A stretch of 64,000 nucleotides of DNA, taken from positions 1 to 64,000 of the forward strand of contig JAIQFO010000027.1 of assembly GCA_020073215.1 (NCBI GenBank), read 5' to 3'. The notes under the pieces are model-generated. The model did not search any database, was not told the DNA's origin, and worked only from the letters and a program-made list of their open reading frames with translations. Below, one piece after another: positions 50,733-60,000 of this stretch; position 1 is the stretch's first letter, and every line of letters begins with the position of its first letter. This DNA comes from Terriglobia bacterium. GTDB taxonomy: Bacteria; Acidobacteriota; Terriglobia; Terriglobales; Acidobacteriaceae. The position numbers were made by a program, and so were the translations under genes.

Positions 50733-52757
50733 TTGAAGCTTTGCCACTTTCGACCGGCGTGCCAGGCGCTTGGTGTGACTGTTGTCTTTGTTCTGTGTCT
50801 GATTGCGAGCCGGCCCGCGCGGGCGGCCGAGAAAGCGCGCCTCCGCGTAGACGACTACCAAATCGACGTCGAACTCCTGCCGCAGACGCACAAGCTCACA
50901 GCCCGCGCCACGGTAAAAGTCACGGCGCTCGAAGACCTCAACGTGGCTTCGTTTCAGCTGAACAACGCGCTGCGCATTACCAAGCTTACGGACGCCAACA
51001 ACAAAGCACTCACTCCGGAGCGCAACACCCAGGAGTCGACGGTGCGTTTCGCGCTCTTGAGCGGCATTGCCAAGAACGCGAGCACCACCTTTTACTTCGA
51101 ATACGAAGGCACGCTGGAGAACGCCGACGACAGCCCGGTGCCGGGATTGAAGCTCGCCTGCGTCGGTCCTGACACCAGTTATCTGCTTTATTCCGGACTG
51201 TGGTTTCCGGTCGCGGGATACGGCGTCAATCGCTTTACGTCCACCATCAACGTGACCGTCCCCTCGCACATGGTGGTGATCGGCAGCGGGAAAGAGCCGT
51301 CCGCCACCGCGGCAACCTCAACTCCAAAACCGGCCACGACCGCGCTGGCCAACACCAAGACCTTCAGCTTTCGATGGGACAAGCCGAGTTTTCCGGGCAC
51401 GATCATTGCCGGCACGTTCCAGGAATTCAAGAGCGACGAAGCGGGCCTCGATCTGCAGGTATTTTTCAAGCCTAATAAGAAGGACTTGGGCGCCGAGTAC
51501 GCATCGACCGCGGTCAAGGCGTTTACCTTCTTTGTTACGCAGTATGGAACCGCGCCTTCGACGCGGTTGAAAATCGTGGAACTCCCGGATGACACGGTGC
51601 CCTCGGCCTGGGCGCCTGAAATCGCGGCGCTTTCGAGCCGCGCGATCACCGAAAAGATCAACTACCGCCTGCTGGCCAATACCATTGCCCATCAGTGGTG
51701 GGGCGTCTCGGTGAGTCCCGCCGCGAAAAGCGACTGGTGGATCAGCGACGGCTTCTCGCGCTACTCCGAAGCTCGCTACGTGGAGAGCGCGGCGGGCCAG
51801 GCGGGGCTCGAGGAGATGGTGAAAGACATGTCGGTGGGAGCGCTCGCCTATGACAGCGTGCCGCTTTCCAGCGCCGCCAAGCTCGACGAGTTTTCTCCCG
51901 AATTTCAGTCGCTGGTGACTGACAAAGGCGCCATGATCCTGCACATGCTGCGCTGGGTGGTGGGCGAAACCAAGTATCTGAAGATCATGCGCGATTTCGC
52001 CACGAAATACGCGGGCAAGTCCGCCAGCACCGACGATTTCCGCAAGCTCACCGAATCGGTGTACGGCCAGAAGCTCACCTGGTTCTACTCGCAGTGGATG
52101 GATTCTACCGGCGCCCCCGAGTTTAAGGCCAAGTACACGATCTACCGGTTGGGCAACAACAAAGGCTTCCGGATCGTCGGCGCCATCAGCCAGGACCTGG
52201 ATCTATTCCGCATGCCGGTGGATTTAAGAGTCGATACCGACGGAAAAACGGAAGAAAAACGCATTGAGGTGGTGGGCACCAATTCTCCGTTTTCGGTGGA
52301 AACCTTTGGACGTCCGCGACGGATCTCGATCGATCCCGACAACCGGGTGCTGACGAACTCCTCCGACATCAAGCTGCGATCGTCGATCGTGCGCGGACAG
52401 GGCCTGACCCAGCAAGGCGACCTGGCCGGAGCATTGAGCGAGTTCAACAAGGCGCTCGAAGTCAACAAGAACAGCTCGCTCGCCCACTACCGTATTGCCG
52501 AAGTGTTTTTCCTGCAGAAAAACTATCAGGCGTCGGCGAACGCATATCGCGAGTCGCTGAATGGCGACGGCGAGCCGCGATGGACCGAAGTCTGGAGCCA
52601 TCTGCAACTGGGCAAGATTTTCGATGTAACCGGCCAGCGCGAGCGCGCTGTCAATGAATACCGGCAAGCCCTCCAGACCAACGACAATACCCAGGGCGCG
52701 CTCGACGAAACCCGCCGCTACATGCAAAAGCCCTACGAGCGGGAAAAGGGGAGCTAG
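50733..52757 (+). CDS. Exported M1-peptidase-like protein with lost zinc site and C-terminal TPRs
   Basis: The 674-residue protein has a signal peptide (LGVTVVFVLCLIASRPARA), an M1-type N-terminal beta domain and a gluzincin domain (about residues 240-440). The zinc motif HExxH-(18)-E is NTIAH...D: Asn316 for the first His, Ile for the catalytic Glu and Asp339 for the third ligand, while HQWWG is kept. It should not be a peptidase. Two or three TPR units (AGALSEFNKALEVNKNSSLA) follow. The start is a TTG at 50733, 6 bp after AGGAGA. Confidence 0.85.
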   Translation: MKLCHFRPACQALGVTVVFVLCLIASRPARAAEKARLRVDDYQIDVELLPQTHKLTARATVKVTALEDLNVASFQLNNALRITKLTDANNKALTPERNTQESTVRFALLSGIAKNASTTFYFEYEGTLENADDSPVPGLKLACVGPDTSYLLYSGLWFPVAGYGVNRFTSTINVTVPSHMVVIGSGKEPSATAATSTPKPATTALANTKTFSFRWDKPSFPGTIIAGTFQEFKSDEAGLDLQVFFKPNKKDLGAEYASTAVKAFTFFVTQYGTAPSTRLKIVELPDDTVPSAWAPEIAALSSRAITEKINYRLLANTIAHQWWGVSVSPAAKSDWWISDGFSRYSEARYVESAAGQAGLEEMVKDMSVGALAYDSVPLSSAAKLDEFSPEFQSLVTDKGAMILHMLRWVVGETKYLKIMRDFATKYAGKSASTDDFRKLTESVYGQKLTWFYSQWMDSTGAPEFKAKYTIYRLGNNKGFRIVGAISQDLDLFRMPVDLRVDTDGKTEEKRIEVVGTNSPFSVETFGRPRRISIDPDNRVLTNSSDIKLRSSIVRGQGLTQQGDLAGALSEFNKALEVNKNSSLAHYRIAEVFFLQKNYQASANAYRESLNGDGEPRWTEVWSHLQLGKIFDVTGQRERAVNEYRQALQTNDNTQGALDETRRYMQKPYEREKGS

Positions 52758-52911
52758 ACACTGGGACAAGGCGATTAGGGCGTAGGAAGCGAGTAGCGCC
52801 GGTACCTTCGGCTCGCTCAGGGCAGGCTCCCAGCCGCCGGGACGGCGGGGCTAGGTCTTGACCGGTCAGCGAGCGGCGCGTACAGTTTTTACACAGGGGT
52901 GAGGAGTTTTC

Positions 52912-53388
52912 ATGTCGAGCGAAGCCAGCAAATATTTGAAATTTGGTTCGGTGACCGTGTTGATTCTCGTTTCGCTCGCCTATCTTGCCTACACCGGCGT
53001 GCAGGATAGCAAAAGCTACTATGTCACCATCAAAGAATTGAACGGCATGGGAAGCGAGGCTTATTCCAAGCGCCTGCGCGTGGCCGGAAACGTGGTACCG
53101 GGCTCGATCAAGCGCTCTGGAACCCGCGTGGACTTCCTGCTGAAAGAAAACGATCTGACGCTGCCGGTTTCCTATACCGGGACCGAAGCTCCTCCCGATA
53201 CTTTCAAGGACGACTCGCAAGCTTTGGCCGATGGCAGTTTCGGACGCGATGGCGTCTTCCATGCCAAGCAACTGCAGGCCAAATGCGCGTCGAAGTACGC
53301 ACCGCAGCCCGGAGCTACGCCGGGCACTGAGCCGACGAAGAGCATGTCGCAGAACCAGGGTTCGGGATCGAGCGGAATGACGAACTAA
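52912..53388 (+). CDS. ccmE: Cytochrome c maturation haem chaperone CcmE (CxxxY type)
   Basis: The 158-residue protein has an N-terminal membrane anchor (FGSVTVLILVSLAYLAYTGV) and the CcmE OB-fold (LRVAGNVVPGSIKRSGTRVDFLL). The haem-binding motif is C125-A-S-K-Y129 instead of the usual HxxxY. CxxxY CcmE proteins are known from Desulfovibrio and archaea and define the System I* variant, in which haem is handled through Cys. It heads ccmEABCD after a 123-bp gap. Confidence 0.9.
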   Translation: MSSEASKYLKFGSVTVLILVSLAYLAYTGVQDSKSYYVTIKELNGMGSEAYSKRLRVAGNVVPGSIKRSGTRVDFLLKENDLTLPVSYTGTEAPPDTFKDDSQALADGSFGRDGVFHAKQLQAKCASKYAPQPGATPGTEPTKSMSQNQGSGSSGMTN

Positions 53389-53444
53389 CTCTGAGCGCCA
53401 GGGGTGCGAGTAAGATACTGCGCAGTTCGCAATTCACTAAATTT

Positions 53445-53527
53445 TGTCATCGTGAGCGAAGCGAAGGACCTCTGCATTTCTGCTGACGCAGGCGAAAAGC
53501 AGGTCCTTCGCTTCGCTCAGGATGGCA
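53445..53527. repeat. Dispersed palindrome (TGTCATC-TGAGCGAAGCGAAGG family)
   Basis: TGTCATCGTGAGCGAAGCGA at 53445 and its inverse GTCCTTCGCTTCGCTCAGGA ending at 53522 form long arms, between ccmE and ccmA. It is closest to the copy at 32751-32818. Confidence 0.85.
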
Positions 53528-53576
53528 AGTCATTTTACTTACTCACAGGTTACATACAGCACAGGCTGTTAACCCT

Positions 53577-54287
53577 TTGACTGAAACCGCGCCCGTTACC
53601 GCCCCCGTCATCACGGTCTCGAACCTGATCAAGCAGTTTGGCCGCTTTGCCGCGCTGCGCGGCGTTACCGCAGAATTTACCGGGGGCAAACTCTACGCCA
53701 TTCTCGGCGATAACGGCGCAGGCAAAACTACATTGCTGCGCACGCTGGCGGGATTGAACCAGCCGTCGAGTGGTGCGGTCACAATCCTTGGAGCCAGCAA
53801 GTTTCACGACATCTGCCAGCAGGTCGGCTACATGGCGCATCCTTCTCTGCTCTATGACGAGATGAGCGGGATAGAGAACCTCGAATACTTTGCCCGGCTC
53901 TACGGGATCACCGACGGCACGCGCTGCGCCGAGGTCATCCGCGCGGTCGGTCTTGATCCCCATCTCCTCCGCCCCGTCGGGCAGTATTCGCAGGGCATGC
54001 GGCAGAGAATGTCGCTGGCGCGGGCTTTACTAAACGACCCCAAAATCCTTCTGCTCGACGAGCCCTTCTCGAATGTCGACCTGCATTCCGCGGCGGAGAT
54101 GGTGCGCCTGCTGGCGGGCACTCGCGATCAGGGCAAAACGATCTTCGTCGTTACTCACCAGGCCTCGTTGCTTGAGGGTGCGGCCGACGAGTTCGTCTGG
54201 ATGGAAGCGGGCAAGATTGTCGCGCGCACGCGGGAACTGAAACGGCCGGAAATTCCGGAAACGGCTGTTCGGGGAAACCCAAGATGA
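53577..54287 (+). CDS. ccmA: Haem exporter ATP-binding subunit CcmA
   Basis: The 236-residue ABC ATPase has Walker A GDNGAGKTT, the signature YSQGMRQRMSLARAL and Walker B ILLLDEPFSNVD. With CcmB, CcmC and CcmD it drives release of holo-CcmE. The predicted start is a TTG at 53577. The stop overlaps ccmB by 4 bp. Confidence 0.9.
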   Translation: MTETAPVTAPVITVSNLIKQFGRFAALRGVTAEFTGGKLYAILGDNGAGKTTLLRTLAGLNQPSSGAVTILGASKFHDICQQVGYMAHPSLLYDEMSGIENLEYFARLYGITDGTRCAEVIRAVGLDPHLLRPVGQYSQGMRQRMSLARALLNDPKILLLDEPFSNVDLHSAAEMVRLLAGTRDQGKTIFVVTHQASLLEGAADEFVWMEAGKIVARTRELKRPEIPETAVRGNPR

Positions 54288-54958
54288 CCGCGCCGACCGG
54301 CATCACCCGCGCCACGCTGTTCAAAGACCTACGCCTGGAGTGGAGGTCGAAGGACGCCATCAACTCCATGCTGTTTTTTTCTCTGCTGGTGGTGGTGGTG
54401 TTCGCTATTTCGTTCGATCCGACCGCCGAAGAATCGCGCCAGATCGCCAGCGGGCTCATTTGGGTGGCCTTCCTGTTCGCGGCGGTGGTGGCGCTGAACC
54501 AGACCTGGGCGCGCGAACTCCGCAACCAGGTGCTCGACGCCTATCGGGTATCGCCCGCTCCGGCGAACTCGCTGTTCATAGCGAAGACGCTGGGCAATTT
54601 TGTGTTTGTCAGCGTGCTGGAAGCGCTGATGACTCCGCTGTTCATCGTGTTTTACCGGTTGCGGGCGCTGGGCCCGGTCTGGCAACTGATGGTTGTTGCG
54701 GTGCTCGGGACGTGGGCGCTGGTGGTGAACGGAACTTTTTTTGCGGCGATGTCGATCCGGACGCGCAGCCGCGAGATCATGCTGCCGCTGCTGCTGTTCC
54801 CCATCTCGATCCCGGCTCTTCTCGCAATGGTGTGGGCCACGACCGCTATACTCAACGGCGAAGGCGCGCGCGTCTGGATGGCATTGCTTGTTAGCTACGA
54901 TCTGGTGTTTACTACGGTGTGTCTGCTCTTGTTTGAGACGGTGTTGAACGCGGAATGA
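54284..54958 (+). CDS. ccmB: Haem exporter membrane subunit CcmB
   Basis: The 224-residue protein has six hydrophobic segments and the CcmB pattern (LFKDLRLEWRSKDAINSMLFF; SGLIWVAFLFAAVVALNQTW). It overlaps ccmA, consistent with a CcmAB complex. Confidence 0.9.
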   Translation: MTAPTGITRATLFKDLRLEWRSKDAINSMLFFSLLVVVVFAISFDPTAEESRQIASGLIWVAFLFAAVVALNQTWARELRNQVLDAYRVSPAPANSLFIAKTLGNFVFVSVLEALMTPLFIVFYRLRALGPVWQLMVVAVLGTWALVVNGTFFAAMSIRTRSREIMLPLLLFPISIPALLAMVWATTAILNGEGARVWMALLVSYDLVFTTVCLLLFETVLNAE

Positions 54959-54962
54959 GAGT

Positions 54963-55055
54963 ATTGAGTCATTGAATCATTGAGACATTGAGTCATTGCT
55001 TCCAAGCGGCATGATGACTCAATGCTTCAATGATTCAATGTCTCAATGACTCAAT
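54963..55055. repeat. 8-bp tandem array arranged as a long hairpin (ATTGAGTC units)
   Basis: Units ATTGAGTC, ATTGAATC, ATTGAGAC, ATTGAGTC and ATTGCTTC are followed, after a short centre, by the inverse series (GACTCAAT, GATTCAAT, GTCTCAAT). The array fills the ccmB-ccmC gap and ends 3 bp before the ccmC start, so it occupies the place of the ribosome-binding site. Confidence 0.9.
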
Positions 55056-55058
55056 GAA

Positions 55059-55751
55059 ATGAAAAGAGCCTTCCCCATCCTCGGCGTCCTGACCGCGCTG
55101 CTGTTGAGCTACGCGCTCTACGCAGCGCTGATCAAGGCGCCCACCGAGCGCACTATGGGCGACGTGCAGCGGATTTTCTACTACCACGTGCCTTCGGCCT
55201 GGACGGCGTTCCTCCTCTTCTTCATCAATTTCGGAGCTTCGGTTGTCTATCTGATCAAGCGCCGGCCGGCTGCCGATATCGTGGCGCTGGTCAGTGCCGA
55301 GGTCGGCGTCGTTTTCTGCACTGTGGTGCTGATCACGGGGCCGATCTGGGCGCGTCCGGTTTGGGGCATCTGGTGGACGTGGGACATGCGGCTGACCTCG
55401 ACCCTGGTGCTGTGGCTCATCTACGTGAGCTATCTTTTTCTGCGCCGCTTCTCCTCCAGCGGACAGACGCCTTTACTCGCGGCCGCCCTGGCGGTCCTGG
55501 GCGCGCTTTGCGTGCCGTTTGTTTATTTTTCGATCTGGTTTTTCCGCACCCAGCATCCGCAGCCGGTCATGGGCGGAGGCGGATCGATCGATCCGCGCAT
55601 GTTGCACGTGCTGCTCATCAACTGGCTGGCGTTTTCCTGCTTTGCATTTCTGGTGTGCTGGTCGCGCTATCGTCTGGAAAAATTGCAACGCGACGTCGAC
55701 CAGGCCCATGCCCTGGAATCGCTGCTCGATCCTCGCGGGAGTGGGAGATGA
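55059..55751 (+). CDS. ccmC: Haem handling protein CcmC
   Basis: CcmC loads haem onto CcmE. The 230-residue protein has six membrane segments, the periplasmic tryptophan-rich motif WGIWWTWDMRLTS, and the flanking conserved His residues (FYYHVPSAW; TQHPQPVMG). No Shine-Dalgarno is visible upstream, where the 8-bp array lies. The stop overlaps ccmD. Confidence 0.95.
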   Translation: MKRAFPILGVLTALLLSYALYAALIKAPTERTMGDVQRIFYYHVPSAWTAFLLFFINFGASVVYLIKRRPAADIVALVSAEVGVVFCTVVLITGPIWARPVWGIWWTWDMRLTSTLVLWLIYVSYLFLRRFSSSGQTPLLAAALAVLGALCVPFVYFSIWFFRTQHPQPVMGGGGSIDPRMLHVLLINWLAFSCFAFLVCWSRYRLEKLQRDVDQAHALESLLDPRGSGR

Positions 55752-55882
55752 AGATGAGCGAAAACCCCTACCTGTTTGCCGCCTACGCCGTCACCTGGAT
55801 CATCCACATCGTTTACCTCTCGACGATCGTTTCGCGCTATTCGCGCCTCAAGCAGGAGATCGAAGCGCTGAAGAAGAAGTAG
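55748..55882 (+). CDS. ccmD: Small haem exporter protein CcmD
   Basis: The 44-residue product MKMSENPYLFAAYAVTWIIH... has one membrane helix and a basic coiled tail (SRLKQEIEALKKK), the CcmD signature. It overlaps the ccmC stop (ATGA). Confidence 0.85.
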   Translation: MKMSENPYLFAAYAVTWIIHIVYLSTIVSRYSRLKQEIEALKKK

Positions 55883-55885
55883 TTG

Positions 55886-55968
55886 TAGAGACGCGGCTTG
55901 CCGCGTCTCTCCGTCCCACGCTGCAATGCCTCGGGTTAGCCTGAGCCGCGGCAAGCCGCGTCTCTACA
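55886..55968. repeat. Two family B palindromes after ccmD
   Basis: TAGAGACGCGGCTTGCCGCG (from 55886) and GCCGCGGCAAGCCGCGTCTC (about 55948-55967) are self-complementary and related to each other; the second reaches the stop of the convergent sigma factor gene. They may terminate transcription from both sides. Confidence 0.8.
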
Positions 55969-56626
55969 TATGTTTTTCCTGGTTTGCCTGAGGGCAGGTC
56001 TCAGGTTGTGGTTTTTCACTCTCTGGGATTCCTGACAACTTAGGCTCGCAGCACGGAACGCCGTCCTTGCCCTGAGAGACGGCGCAGCCGATCTCCATGA
56101 TCTCTTGCAGCTTGCGGCGGGCGCGGTGAAGACGGATCTTGATCGTGCCCACGCTCTCGCCCAGCAGTCCCGCGATCTCCGGAGCGGTGAGGGAATGCGC
56201 TTCGTGCAGCAGAATGACGGCACGGTAGCTGTCGGAGAGAAAATCCAGACAGCGCTGCACGCATGCCCCGGTCTGGTCGCGCTCGGCAATCTCGAGCGCC
56301 GAGGGCAGACCCGATGGCACCGAGTCTACCGCGCGCAATCCTTCTTCCCCGTCGAGCGAGACGGGTGAACGATGCGCGACGCGCTGGCGCAGCCGATCGA
56401 GGCATGCACGGGTAGCAATGCGGTACAGCCAGCCGCGAACCGCATTGGGATCGCGCAGCGAGTCGCGATGGGAGTACGCGCGCAGGAACGTATCCTGAGT
56501 AAGATCCTCGGCTTCGGATGGGTCGTGAACCAGACTCAGAACGTAGCGATAAATGCGGTCGTGGAAGGCGTTGAAGAGGCTGCTTGCTTCCTCTGTTGAA
56601 TCCATAGGCCGCGCCTCAATTTCCAT
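55964..56626 (-). CDS. ECF-type RNA polymerase sigma factor
   Basis: The 220-residue protein has sigma region 2 (LFNAFHDRIYRYVLSLVHDP, EAEDLTQDTFLRAY) and region 4 (LPAEIAG-type LTAPEIAGLLGESVGTIKIR, LHRARRKLQEI). A C-terminal tail with Cys residues (EIGCAVSQGKDGVPCCEPK) follows region 4, as in some ECF groups where it may bind metal. No anti-sigma gene is adjacent. Confidence 0.9.
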   Translation of the reverse strand: MEIEARPMDSTEEASSLFNAFHDRIYRYVLSLVHDPSEAEDLTQDTFLRAYSHRDSLRDPNAVRGWLYRIATRACLDRLRQRVAHRSPVSLDGEEGLRAVDSVPSGLPSALEIAERDQTGACVQRCLDFLSDSYRAVILLHEAHSLTAPEIAGLLGESVGTIKIRLHRARRKLQEIMEIGCAVSQGKDGVPCCEPKLSGIPESEKPQPETCPQANQEKHM

Positions 56627-57029
56627 TGTAGCCCCCTGGGAACCACGCTTCGCTCGTGTCGTCGACCGCAGGTGTCAGGTCTCAGGTCTCAGGTCTTAGG
56701 TTCCAGGCCCAGCGTTGCTGATGGAACTCGTAGCTTGACTCTGAGACCTGACACCTGAGACCTGACGCCCAAGACCTAAGACCTAAGACCTAAGACCTGC
56801 GCCCGGTTTTCCTTGCAACCATTTGACCCGCTTTTGGCTTCTCACTATCCGGCCCACAGTGTCTGCCCCGCTTGACAGCGTATCTGTTGGATGTAAAAGT
56901 ATTTGTTTGGTTCAATCCCAGTATTCTGGTGACAGGTACGCATCCGCTTCCTAAGGGCGTCGAGCCGCAGCGGTGTTTGTGTGCCATTCTTGTTCTCACC
57001 CCACGAAATTGGGAAATTGGAGGAGCTTC
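56627..57029. other. Intergenic region with 7-bp array and promoter candidate
   Basis: Bases 56671-56800 hold the CAGGTCT/AGACCTA array. TTGACA at 56872-56877 with TAAAAG at 56894-56899 (16-bp spacing) is a possible promoter for the SBBP gene, giving a leader of about 125 nt. Nothing else is recognisable. Confidence 0.5.
56671..56800. repeat. 7-bp tandem array arranged as a hairpin (CAGGTCT/AGACCTA units)
   Basis: CAGGTCT units (56676-56700) are followed, after about 40 bp, by GACCTGA, CACCTGA, GACCTGA and then repeated GACCTAA units up to 56800. The two halves are complementary. Confidence 0.88.
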
Positions 57030-60000
57030 GTGAATCGGAATTGCCCTGTGTCGGTAGGAGGTTCGGTGAGACGTTCGGTGGCAGAAAAAGAAAAAAAGAC
57101 CGGAAATGGGATGAAAGCCGCTCTTCTGGCGTCGGCCATGCTGGCCACTGCGGGCGTCGCGCTTTATTTTGGAACCGCGGCGCATGCTGTTAAAGCCGGC
57201 GGCCCTGAGCCTTCCGCCCAAAAGACGCTGGCGTCCACGCCCTCTGCGAGGGCGATCTCACTGCCGCTGTTCTTCGAACCCAACCAGGGTCAGACCGCTC
57301 CTCAGGTCAAGTTCCTGGCGCGCGGCACCGGCTACGGACTGTTTCTGACCGCCGACGAGGCGGTGCTCAATCTTCACCGACCATCTCCCGCCCCGCGGAC
57401 CGCAACCGTCCCGCGTCCTGTTTCCAGTTCCGTGATCCGCATGAAGCTTGAGGGGGCCAATTCCGCCGCCCGCGTCTCGGGCGCCGAGCCGCTCCCCGGC
57501 AAGAGCAACTATTTCATCGGCAATGATCCCTCCAAGTGGCGTCAAAACATTCCGCAATACGCGCGCGTGGAGTACAAGAGCGTCTATCCCGGCATCGACC
57601 TGGTTTACTACGGCGACCAGGGACAACTGGAATACGACTTCCAGGTTGCGCCCGGCGCCGAACCAAGCCAAATCGCGCTGAGCTTCCAAGGCGCGTCCAC
57701 CCGCATTGAGTCGGGCGACCTGATGCTCTCGACAGACCAGGGCGAGGTTCGCTTCCATGCTCCGCGCGTCTACCAGCAGAACGGGAACGACCAGAAAACG
57801 GTTTCAGGTAGTTTTCGCCAGCTCGCCGACAACCGAATCGGCTTCACCCTCGGAGAGTACGACCACAGCCGCGAACTGATCATCGACCCGGTCCTGAGCT
57901 ATTCGACCTATATCGGCGGCAGCAACGGCATTGAGAGTTTCGTTAACGTGGCGGTCGATTCCGCGGGCTTTATCTATCTCGCCGGCGCCACCACTTCCAA
58001 CGATTTTCCCCCGGCGACCGCGCCTCCGGCGCCGTTGCAGCCGACGCTTGCAGGCAAGCAGAATATTTTTGTCGCCGTGATCAATCCGAGCCCGCAGCCC
58101 GGCAACCCACAGCTGATTTACGCGACTTACCTGGGAGGTTCCGAAACCGACTTTCCCGCTGGCATCGCCCTGAGCACCAACCTGGACCAATTCACCACAG
58201 GCATCGACATCTACGTTGCCGGCACGACCTCGTCCCCGAACTTCCCCAGCGATACTTCCGGTTCGAGCGGGCTGGCTCCGTTCCAGGCGGGGCCGCCGAC
58301 TGACCCCGGGAACCACGGCTTTGTCACCCGGCTAAACGTTCCGACGTTCGGCACGCAAGGCACCTCGACCACGCTGCGCTACTCCACCTACCTCGCCGGC
58401 ACCAATGCCGCAGGCACAGCGACCGATACAGTTACCGGACTGGCCATCGATACTGCGGGAAACGCCTTTGTCACCGGATTCACAACGTCGACGAACGACA
58501 CGAGCGTCGGCTTTCCGGCGAATCCCAACGCTTTCCAAATCAAATCAAATGGGCCCAGCCAGTTCTTCGCCAGCGAGATCAACACGAAAGGCAGCGGCCC
58601 CCTGAGCATGATTTACTCCACCTACTTGGGCGGTGGAAACTCGGCCGGTGGAAATCCCACCCAAGGAGGCGGCATTGCGATCGATGCCTCCGATAACATG
58701 TACATCACCGGCGGGACGAATTTTCTGCCTACGATTGGACCGAACGGCGAAGCAGCATTCCCTCTCAACGCTGCCTACCAGAGTTGTCTCGACGAATCGG
58801 GCCAGACGGGGTGCACGGCGAGCAGCACCCCAACCAAGCTCGACGCCTTCGTTGCGAAGATCACGCCTAGAGCCGGGTTCACGCTCCCCGTCTACTGCAC
58901 GTACCTGGGCGGATCGGACGACGACATTGGTTATGGCATCGCGGTCGATTCCTCCGGCAACGCCTATGTCACGGGCTCGACCTTCTCGAGCGATTGGACG
59001 AGTGCCGGCAGTGGGTTTCAGACCTCTTATGGCGGGAGCGGTGACGCCTTCATCGCCAAGATCGGCAACCTGACCGGGTCGATTTATCCGCTGACTTACT
59101 TCACCTATTTGGGCGGCTCTGGCGCGGACGTCGGCCAGGCCATCCGGGTGGATTCGGTGCAGGCCGTTCACGTGGCGGGCTCAACCTTCTCCACCGCCCC
59201 CAGCTTCCCCATAACCACAAATACCGTTCAGGCGCAGAACGGCGGTGGCGAGGATGCGTTCGTCGCGGTGATTGGAACGACGTTGTCGGGAAAGGGCGCC
59301 GGGGACATTGTGACCTTCCTGGGCGGCACCGGCACTGATCAGGGCACGGGCGTAGCCATCGACCCGGTATTCGGCGCCACCTACGTCGCCGGTAGCACCA
59401 CATCGCCGGATTTCCCTACTAAGAATCCATACCAGGACCACCTGAACGGCTCGCAGAATGCCTTCGTAAGCAAGATCGGCGCCAGCAGCACGCTCACGGT
59501 GACGCCCTCGACCACCAGTCCCTCGCCCAACCCGGTCGCGGCCGGTGCGCAAGTCGCGTTTACTTTTAACATCGGCAACACCGGCCCGGACACCGCCTCC
59601 CAGGTCGTTTTCACCGCTGGCAACTTGCCGACCACCGGCCTCGCGTCATCTCCCACCGCCAAAGTCACCAGCGGCACGGGAAGCTGCAACGCGGTGCAAG
59701 GATCGACGATCACTTGCTTTATTCCTACACTGGCTGTGTGCTCGACCACTCCGTGCACCTCAGCAACCGTGGAGGTCGACGTGACGCCCTCCATTACGGC
59801 CATCACTACTGGCCTTACACAAATCCAGGTCTCGGGCCAAGCTACGGCAAACAACAACGGCATCGTGTTTGTGTCTAATCCGCCGCAGACGCCCGCCAAC
59901 ATCGTTGACTTCACCGTCACCGCCTCGACCACGACGCCCACCATCAATGCCGGCGACACGGCCGCGATTCAGGTCGCCTTTTGTCCTTCGACGACGCACG

